Source: Methanobacteriota archaeon (GTDB lineage: Archaea; Halobacteriota; Syntropharchaeia; DAOWMC01). From it: 6,024 nucleotides of DNA. A program made the translations under genes and the position numbers. The stretch lies in the NCBI GenBank assembly GCA_030643285.1, contig DAOWMC010000072.1, positions 1 through 6,024 of the forward strand, read 5' to 3'. The notes beneath the pieces were generated by a model, which saw only the letters and a list, made by a program, of their open reading frames with translations, searched no databases and was not told where the DNA came from. Below are positions 1 through 4,460 of this stretch, piece after piece (the stretch's first letter is position 1; each line of letters opens with the position of its first letter).

Positions 1-810
1 CATTTTAGCCATTTTTTCGCCTTTAATATCAATCCAATCCAAATTTATCAATCCAATTCCTTTTTTAGCCGCGAGTTTAAGATGTTTTATTTTAGATGGC
101 TTATAGCCAAGTATAGACACCGCGACACTGTCCGTGGCAACAGCGTTATCACCACATATAATTAAGTTGAGATCGATGGGATTGCCCTTAAATGGACCTT
201 CACCTTCCATGCCAACGGTGGCGTCTACGATTGAAAGATGCGGTGGAAAAGCCTTGACAATATCAACTATCACCTCACTTAGCCCCAATTTATGGTATTT
301 AGCCTTATGCTTCTCCGGAAGGGCTCCGAACATGCATTTTAAACTTAAAGTGACATCCGCAAGACTATGTGTTTTAGCAACTGGGACACTTATGATAACA
401 TCAGCTTCTGTAATCGCCTTTGAAATTTTAAGTTCTTTCAAGGTATATGCATCTGGAACATCACTTGTGACCATTTCGCCCCTGCTTAGATCCACAATTT
501 CAGCACCCAATGACTCCACAGCTTTACGGATTCCAGTTTCACCGAGCATTCTATCCGCATCATACATCTCCGAATCGGCTTCTCCAACGATAACTCGACT
601 TGCTCTATCCTGGACAAGTTCGATTAAAGCTGAAATGATTTCAGGGCTGGTATATGAGCCTTTTTTACCAGGCACACCCCCACAAACATTGGGCTTGATG
701 AAAACAACGTCTCCTGATTTTACAAACCTGTCAATTCCACCCAGAAGCGCTATTGCCTCAGAAACCATATTTTTGGGTTCTTTACCTCTAACAATTGAAA
801 CCATGTTCAT
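1..810 (-). CDS. DUF362 domain protein, 3' end cut by window edge
   Basis: The minus strand is open for 270 codons from the ATG at 810 to the window edge, so the C-terminus is missing. The translation has the DUF362 pattern: an IKPNVCGG segment near residues 38-45, VPVAKTH near 142-148 followed by a SLKCMFG stretch near 156-162, GMEGEGPFKG at 200-209, and a late DNAVATDSVAVSILG block at 221-235. DUF362 proteins are common in archaea and anaerobic bacteria. Some carry C-terminal 4Fe-4S ferredoxin motifs, but their biochemical role is not established, so no function is assigned. No signal peptide is visible. A GGGTGA ribosome binding site (815-820) lies 4 nt before the chosen ATG. A second in-frame ATG at 804 is 10 nt from the same site and is a real alternative. 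The long plus-strand frame across this region is its antisense shadow. Family call is firm; start choice is moderate. Confidence 0.88.
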   Translation of the reverse strand, partial: MNMVSIVRGKEPKNMVSEAIALLGGIDRFVKSGDVVFIKPNVCGGVPGKKGSYTSPEIISALIELVQDRASRVIVGEADSEMYDADRMLGETGIRKAVESLGAEIVDLSRGEMVTSDVPDAYTLKELKISKAITEADVIISVPVAKTHSLADVTLSLKCMFGALPEKHKAKYHKLGLSEVIVDIVKAFPPHLSIVDATVGMEGEGPFKGNPIDLNLIICGDNAVATDSVAVSILGYKPSKIKHLKLAAKKGIGLINLDWIDIKGEKMAKM

Positions 811-925
811 TATTTCACCCTTTTATAGCCCCCCTCTATTGGTCTTCGGTTAAGTATTTTACCATTTAATCTGGATATATCTTTGGGAAATATGATAATT
901 CCCCATTGACCTCACACACCGTAGC

Positions 926-933
926 TTTATATA
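926..933. promoter_or_regulatory. Consensus archaeal TATA box, direction unclear
   Basis: TTTATATA matches the archaeal box A consensus exactly on the plus strand and reads TATATAAA on the minus strand. Minus-strand use would start transcription near 900 and give the DUF362 gene a leader of about 90 nt. Plus-strand use would start near 958, where no intact gene follows. The flanks do not show a clear purine-rich BRE on either side, so direction cannot be settled. A chance AT-rich match is also possible. Confidence 0.35.
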
Positions 934-1049
934 GTTACGCGACCCTTTTTCGATATGACCTCAAGTGATGGTAGCTGGTATGAATGATTTACACCTGAAC
1001 TTGCCTCCTTTCTCAAGTAATGTCTTAATTTATACCGCATAATGAAACA

Positions 1050-1295
1050 TTAAAAATTCATGCCAACTCCATGTATGATCTGTCCATAGTTGATACAGGT
1101 GTCGGCGTAGTAATCTGGCAGAATATAAGTATAGTCATCGTCTTGCCTTCTTAAAATGGGAGTTCTGTTCTGTCAAATGTCTTTTCCCTGCTCCCTCAAG
1201 TAATATTTACATTTTGGATTCTGGCAGGTTATATCTATCTTGCTTTTGGGTCTTAGCCATCTGGTATCACAATAGATGAATAAGTGACATTTATA
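1050..1295 (-). pseudogene. Broken transposase-like frame with zinc-finger start
   Basis: One minus-strand frame runs from 1295 to a TAA at 1050-1052, interrupted only by an in-frame TGA at 1173-1175. Just before the TGA it encodes DITCQNPKCKYYLREQGKDI. The Cys pair (codons 1224-1226 and 1209-1211), the NP between them and the following YYLRE..GKDI resemble the N-terminal zinc finger of archaeal IS1-like (InsA-type) transposases, which usually continue with KNG..G.QRY.C..C. That second Cys pair is not found, so the copy appears decayed or frameshifted. Past the TGA there is a 40-codon stretch with no recognisable domain. No ATG starts the frame and no ribosome binding site is seen. A hydrophobic plus-strand frame in the same codon register is most simply its antisense shadow. 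The family call comes from memory of the motif only and is tentative. Confidence 0.35.
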
Positions 1296-1321
1296 TTAAT
1301 TATGCAATCTATTTAAGGACA

Positions 1322-1339
1322 CTGCTGATTTTATAGCAG
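1322..1339. repeat. Small hairpin CTGCT / AGCAG
   Basis: CTGCT (1322-1326) and AGCAG (1335-1339) are reverse complements around an 8-base AT-rich loop, with one further possible G-T pair. It lies 17 bp upstream of a stronger hairpin. If the PLD gene is transcribed from the TATA-like site at 1290-1298, both would lie in its 5' leader. A five-pair stem is weak evidence by itself. Confidence 0.3.
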
Positions 1340-1355
1340 GTTCCAACATTTCAAC

Positions 1356-1384
1356 GACCTATCGTAGCTTCGCTTCGATAGGTC
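1356..1384. repeat. Perfect 9-bp inverted repeat with nested stem
   Basis: GACCTATCG (1356-1364) and CGATAGGTC (1376-1384) are exact reverse complements. Inside, after one T-T mismatch, AGC pairs with GCT around a TTC loop, so a nearly continuous 13-position stem can form. The right arm is followed at once by a second ATAGGTC (1385-1391), a partial direct repeat. There is no T-run immediately after it, so a plain terminator is unlikely on the plus strand. It could be a dispersed palindromic element, a remnant insertion-sequence end, or a structured part of the leader of the downstream PLD gene. Confidence 0.7.
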
Positions 1385-1480
1385 ATAGGTCATATATCAC
1401 CACGAGCGAAAATTAAAAAAGGTTAGCGTTAAAAATGTAAAAGTTAAGTAAAAAAGATTACAATTAAAACATGACGTTAC

Positions 1481-3331
1481 ATGACAAGAATAAAAATGGT
1501 CACGGTCCAATTAATATTATTTTTTCTACTTTTACCGGCAGCTCTGGCATCTATTGACCACGTGATTATATGCGAGTTCTATCCCGATACTTACACATAC
1601 CGCGATGCAGATGAGTATATGGCAATATATAATCCAACCGATCAAACAATCGATATTTCAGGTTGGACAATTAGCGATAGAGAGGGGATTATTACATTTC
1701 CAGAAGGCTCGAACATAGGTAAAAATCAAAGATTGTTGATAACCAAAAACGCTATCCAATTCAAAAAAGAAAGCAAAAAAATCCCTGATTTTGAGTACGG
1801 TGCGACTGATTCGAATGTGACCCAAATGTCGGGTGGTAAGATTCAGCTACGAAATGGCGGTGATGAGCTATTACTCTCCGACAAGAAGGGAAAACCTGTT
1901 GATGTTGTTATATATGGGGATTCTAACTATATCGGACAAGGCTGGCATGGACCGTCAATTGGAAGGGCGTATGAGGGTGTAATATTTGAAAGGGATATTG
2001 AAGAAGAGATTTTGGATACTGACTCAATGGAGGATTGGAATGATCTAAGAGTTTATCACATAGGCCAGTCTCATTTTCCGGTTAATTCTTTTAATTTTTC
2101 CGGGACAGTTTGTTTGTTTGCCTCGCCCGATTGTAGCTTTGAAGTTGTGACAGAAGCAATAGATGATTCGGAAAAATCACTTTACATATGTGCTTATGAG
2201 TTTGATAACATAGAAATTGCAAAGCATGTAATAAATGCGAAAAGGCGCGGTGTAGATGTAAGAATGCTTTTGGAGGGTGCACCGGTCGATGCGGTCAGTC
2301 AGGGGTCCCGTATCGTTTCAAGTGAGATCGCAAATGCCGGTGGACATGTCGCTTTTATGATTGAAAATGAAACGGTACATGACAGGTACCGGTATCTCCA
2401 TGCAAAGTATATATTGATAGATAATAAAACAACATTGATCACCACTGAAAATTTTAAATATACAGGCATCCCAAAAGACAATTCGTTTGGAAACAGGGGA
2501 TGGGGCATAATTATAGAGGATGTAAATGTAACCTCCTATTTTCTGGATGTTTTTGAAGATGACTGTAAAGGCGATGATATCTCAATTGTAAAAGCAAAGG
2601 CACGGGCAGAGGCAGAGGCAGGAGCAAAGGAATTTGATGTAAACATCAGAGAAGAACCATCAATTCAGGTGGGAGATTACAATCCTATCTTTAAATCTAA
2701 AAAGATATATGGGGACTTCACAGTCATACCCGTTATCGCTCCTGACACCGCGCTTTTGAATGAAACTGTATTAGGTCTGATAAATTCTGCTAAAAGTAGC
2801 ATTTATATAGAGCAAAACTATATCCATAAAAATTGGGGGGATGACCCTAATAAGTATCTGGAAGCAGTTATAGATGCGGCAAGAAGGGGGTGTGAGGTTA
2901 AGATACTTTTAGACAACAGCTGGTACAATACTGACACAAATTCCGAGGTAATGCTGTATCTAAATAAATTAGCCGAAGATGAAAACCTTGACATTCAGGT
3001 AAGGTTTGTTAGGGACGATCTAAATGTGGACAAACTGCACACAAAGGGGGTGATCGTTGATGGGAATAAAACATTTATATCAAGCATAAACTGGAATAAA
3101 AACAGTCCGGCACAAAATAGGGAGGTTGGTGTAATTGTGGTAAATTCAGAAGTTTCCGACTACTTTACAGATATTTTTATGCATGACTTTGGAAACACCC
3201 AAAGCGATAGCGATAATAAAAAGGAGGGTGATAGGGAAGGGGATGAACCCATCCATATAATTATAGCCTTGATTTTAGCTATATTGATTGTTGGTGCTGT
3301 TTTATATGAAATCAGGCGATACTTAGAGTAG
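1481..3331 (+). CDS. Membrane-anchored lamin-tail/phospholipase-D protein
   Basis: This 616-residue protein has a signal peptide (residues 1-23, R3 and K5 then a Leu/Phe-rich core ending ALA). A lamin-tail (LTD) beta-domain follows at about 25-150, with DEYMAIYNP, ISGWTISD and a later IQLRNGGDELLL. Two PLD domains carry intact HxK(x)4D motifs: H307, K309, D314 and H520, K522, D527, the second followed by the usual SSINWN stretch. The C-terminus has one membrane helix (about 591-609) and a short basic tail. The likely layout is outside the membrane, held by the C-terminal helix; seven N-X-S/T sequons fit that. PLD-superfamily enzymes cleave phosphodiesters (nucleic acid or lipid); two HKD motifs can form one active site. 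The substrate is not predictable here, though LTD-PLD proteins are often annotated as nucleases. No ribosome binding site precedes the ATG; an in-frame ATG at 1496 would lose the basic residues. The gene converges on tbp. Confidence 0.92.
   Translation: MTRIKMVTVQLILFFLLLPAALASIDHVIICEFYPDTYTYRDADEYMAIYNPTDQTIDISGWTISDREGIITFPEGSNIGKNQRLLITKNAIQFKKESKKIPDFEYGATDSNVTQMSGGKIQLRNGGDELLLSDKKGKPVDVVIYGDSNYIGQGWHGPSIGRAYEGVIFERDIEEEILDTDSMEDWNDLRVYHIGQSHFPVNSFNFSGTVCLFASPDCSFEVVTEAIDDSEKSLYICAYEFDNIEIAKHVINAKRRGVDVRMLLEGAPVDAVSQGSRIVSSEIANAGGHVAFMIENETVHDRYRYLHAKYILIDNKTTLITTENFKYTGIPKDNSFGNRGWGIIIEDVNVTSYFLDVFEDDCKGDDISIVKAKARAEAEAGAKEFDVNIREEPSIQVGDYNPIFKSKKIYGDFTVIPVIAPDTALLNETVLGLINSAKSSIYIEQNYIHKNWGDDPNKYLEAVIDAARRGCEVKILLDNSWYNTDTNSEVMLYLNKLAEDENLDIQVRFVRDDLNVDKLHTKGVIVDGNKTFISSINWNKNSPAQNREVGVIVVNSEVSDYFTDIFMHDFGNTQSDSDNKKEGDREGDEPIHIIIALILAILIVGAVLYEIRRYLE
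2594..2629 (+). repeat. Six imperfect hexamers coding Ala-X linker
   Basis: Six in-frame hexamers, all beginning GCA (gcaaag, gcacgg, gcagag, gcagag, gcagga, gcaaag), encode alternating alanine with K, R, E, E, G and K (residues 372-383). The tract lies between the two PLD domains, so it is probably a flexible or helical linker. Repeat slippage could change its length in steps of two residues without breaking the frame. Confidence 0.75.
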
Positions 3332-3889
3332 CCCGATGCTTTCAAGCTCCTCTACTACTTTTTCTACAGCGGTTGTTGCATCATTAATGCTTTTACCACC
3401 GGTTATAACGATCTTTCCGGACCCGAATATAAGAACAACTACTTTTGGCTTCTTTATTCTGTAAACAAGCCCAGGAAACATCTCAGGTTCATATTCCACG
3501 TTTTCGAGTCCCAGTCCAACTGCAATTGCATTCAGATCAATCATATGCGTATCGAGCACTGCGGTTGCCACAATGTTCTGGATATTTACCTCGGGATCCT
3601 CTATTATATCAATTCCCAGGCCCTTCATCTTTCCAAAAACTTTGGCCAGTCCGGTATGGACATCAGCAATGCTTTTTGCCCCGGTGCACACAATTTTCCC
3701 TGATTTGAAGATTAACGCAGCCACTTTTGGATCCTTTGTTCTATACACAATACCTGGAAAGCGTTCCCTATCATACTCTGCGTCCTCTACAGTTGCTGCA
3801 AACTCCTTAAGGTCTATCTCCTGCTTTATATTTGTTGATGCTACTACATTTTCAATTTTTATCGTATATCTTTTTGAAGCTTCGGTCAT
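3323..3889 (-). CDS. tbp: TATA-binding protein (TBP)
   Basis: This general transcription factor binds box A and, with TFB, recruits archaeal RNA polymerase. With the ATG at 3889 it is 188 residues, the usual archaeal size. It consists of two direct repeats (about 8-95 and 100-188), each with FPG.VYR and LIF.SGKIV.TG.KS. The four DNA-intercalating phenylalanines are present as F44/F61 and F138/F155, with the same 17-residue spacing in each repeat as in eukaryotic TBP. The short C-terminus has acidic residues (EELES). An in-frame GTG at 3895 would add two residues, but AGAGGG (3898-3903) sits 8 nt before the ATG at 3889, so the ATG is preferred. The gene is monocistronic or last of its block, and its 3' end overlaps the convergent PLD gene by 9 bp. 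Nothing is degenerate. Confidence 0.97.
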   Translation of the reverse strand: MTEASKRYTIKIENVVASTNIKQEIDLKEFAATVEDAEYDRERFPGIVYRTKDPKVAALIFKSGKIVCTGAKSIADVHTGLAKVFGKMKGLGIDIIEDPEVNIQNIVATAVLDTHMIDLNAIAVGLGLENVEYEPEMFPGLVYRIKKPKVVVLIFGSGKIVITGGKSINDATTAVEKVVEELESIGLL

Positions 3890-3897
3890 AACCACAT

Positions 3898-3903
3898 CCC
3901 TCT
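3898..3903 (-). promoter_or_regulatory. Ribosome binding site of tbp
   Basis: AGAGGG on the minus strand is 8 nt before the ATG at 3889 and only 2 nt before the alternative GTG at 3895. The spacing favours the ATG. Confidence 0.6.
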
Positions 3904-3950
3904 TTCAATTTCATTTCCGGTTTTTTTTTATGTCATTTTGTCACAATAGA

Positions 3951-3960
3951 TACTTAAAAA
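3951..3960 (-). promoter_or_regulatory. Probable tbp box A
   Basis: TTTTTAAGTA on the minus strand lies 62 nt upstream of the tbp ATG. A start about 25 nt downstream would give a leader of roughly 40 nt that includes the AGAGGG site. The match to box A is partial, and no clear BRE is visible. Confidence 0.45.
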
Positions 3961-3986
3961 TATTGGTATAATGTTAGTATAACTGC

Positions 3987-4004
3987 CCTATGGCATAACA
4001 TAGG
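3987..4004. repeat. Inverted repeat CCTATG-N6-CATAGG
   Basis: Exact 6-bp arms (3987-3992 and 3999-4004) flank six bases. It lies just past the pcc1 stop and about 27 bp upstream of the probable tbp box A. It could be the end of the rpo12-pcc1 transcript, followed by a T-run at 3956-3960, or an operator for tbp. Short AT-rich palindromes arise by chance, so confidence in function is low. Confidence 0.35.
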
Positions 4005-4010
4005 ATAATA

Positions 4011-4256
4011 TCACTTATCTACAATTTCCACCATATCACAAGCAGTCTTTATCAATCTTAACCATGTGTTAAGTGATGCCCTTAACATAACAACATCATC
4101 GGTGCATATGCAAATTCGTAAGCTATTACCATCCATCTTCAATTCAATTTCGGAGCGCTTAGAAGGAGAATCACTTAATTCAGGTAAGATCGATTCAAAT
4201 ACGATATCCACACTATCGTAATCCAACCCGATTTCAATTTCAGCTTTATTTTCCAT
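4011..4256 (-). CDS. pcc1: KEOPS complex subunit Pcc1
   Basis: Pcc1 is the small dimerising subunit of KEOPS (Kae1-Bud32-Cgi121-Pcc1), which makes N6-threonylcarbamoyladenosine at position 37 of ANN-decoding tRNAs in the cytoplasm. The 81-residue product has the archaeal Pcc1 pattern: an N-terminal amphipathic strand, KRSEIELKMDGN at 33-44, a strand ending TDD (52-54), then the conserved LRASLNTWLRLIKTA helix (58-72) and a short acidic end. The length is typical. The frame stays open upstream to 4328, but that part overlaps rpo12 in another frame. The ATG at 4256 has GGTGA about 10 nt before it and overlaps the rpo12 stop as TAATG, implying translational coupling. No other KEOPS gene is in the window. 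The annotation is confident. Confidence 0.92.
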   Translation of the reverse strand: MENKAEIEIGLDYDSVDIVFESILPELSDSPSKRSEIELKMDGNSLRICICTDDVVMLRASLNTWLRLIKTACDMVEIVDK

Positions 4257-4393
4257 TATATAGATTTCACCTTTTTTATTACACTTGCCCTCCCTTTTAT
4301 AAGCAACCTGTTTCCACAATATTGGCATCTGATTCCTTGATGCTCATAGTCTATTTCAACACCCCTTTTACATCTTGCACAGTAATATCCCAA
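4256..4393 (-). CDS. rpo12: RNA polymerase subunit Rpo12 (RpoP), TTG start
   Basis: Rpo12 is the smallest zinc-ribbon subunit of archaeal RNA polymerase (counterpart of eukaryotic Rpb12/Rpc10). The 45-residue product has two Cys pairs, C5-x2-C8 and C23-x2-C26, joined by [11 protein letters not shown], and a basic tail ([11 protein letters not shown]), matching the methanogen subunit closely in length and pattern. Start choice: the frame opens after a TAG, leaving GTG at 4402 or TTG at 4393. AAGGTG (4400-4405) contains that GTG and lies 6 nt before the TTG, and TTG gives the expected MGY-x-C start, so TTG is preferred. The stop overlaps the pcc1 ATG. It is too short to stand out as an open frame. 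rpo12 beside pcc1 is a common euryarchaeal arrangement, usually with rpl37ae upstream; that gene is not here. Confidence 0.93.
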   Translation of the reverse strand: MGYYCARCKRGVEIDYEHQGIRCQYCGNRLLIKGRASVIKKVKSI

Positions 4394-4399
4394 GATATA

Positions 4400-4406
4400 C
4401 ACCTTC
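4400..4406 (-). promoter_or_regulatory. Ribosome binding site setting the rpo12 TTG start
   Basis: GAAGGTG on the minus strand ends 6 nt before TTG at 4393. Because it covers the only other start candidate (GTG at 4402), it argues that translation begins at TTG. Confidence 0.65.
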
Positions 4407-4438
4407 TAACATATTCCAAGTAAACTCACGCAACATCC

Positions 4439-4446
4439 TATATATC
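4439..4446 (-). promoter_or_regulatory. Probable box A of rpo12-pcc1
   Basis: GATATATA, preceded by A-rich sequence, lies in the 67-bp gap after the chaperonin stop. A start about 25 nt downstream would fall near 4417 and leave a short leader carrying the GAAGGTG site. A second AT-rich candidate, TTTTTAAGA (4451-4459), resembles the tbp element. Read-through from the chaperonin gene cannot be excluded. Confidence 0.5.
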
Positions 4447-4460
4447 TTTTTCTTAAAAAC

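Larger units (their letters stand above)
811..1480. other. 670-bp region without an intact gene
   Basis: This gap separates two divergently transcribed genes and exceeds what two promoters need. It holds a ribosome binding site and a weak TATA-like stretch (849-860) for the DUF362 gene, a consensus TTTATATA at 926-933, a broken transposase-like frame on the minus strand (1050-1295), two hairpins (1322-1339 and 1356-1384), and AT-rich DNA before the PLD gene. Other TATA-like sites are TTTATATTA at 1290-1298 and CATATATC at 1391-1398. A 37-codon minus-strand frame (927-1040) has no ribosome binding site and is not called. I see no tRNA, rRNA or CRISPR structure. The overall look is of a decayed insertion plus regulatory DNA. 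Confidence 0.6.

Noticed and set aside
134..853. 239-codon plus-strand open frame
   Set aside because: It lies antisense to the DUF362 gene, whose minus-strand translation carries clear family motifs. The plus-strand product has no recognisable domain and a Ser/Thr/Ile-rich shadow composition.
965..998. Possible C/D box small RNA (GTGATGG ... CTGA)
   Set aside because: The C box has a mismatch, spacing to any D' box is too short for a guide, and no terminal stem is present.
927..1040. 37-codon minus-strand frame starting ATG, basic product
   Set aside because: No ribosome binding site and no family resemblance; it may be part of the decayed region.
1071..1256. Plus-strand hydrophobic frame with one TAA, possibly a broken membrane protein
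   Set aside because: It shares codon register with the minus-strand frame containing the Cys-pair motif, and hydrophobic antisense of a charged sequence is expected. No membrane family is recognised.
2091..2508. Two minus-strand frames of 63 and 69 codons inside the PLD gene
   Set aside because: They lie antisense within well-conserved HKD-domain coding sequence and show no domain of their own.
4257..4328. N-terminal extension of Pcc1 by 24 codons
   Set aside because: This segment is rpo12 coding sequence in another frame, Pcc1 proteins normally begin at the equivalent of [10 protein letters not shown], and the internal ATG has its own ribosome binding site.
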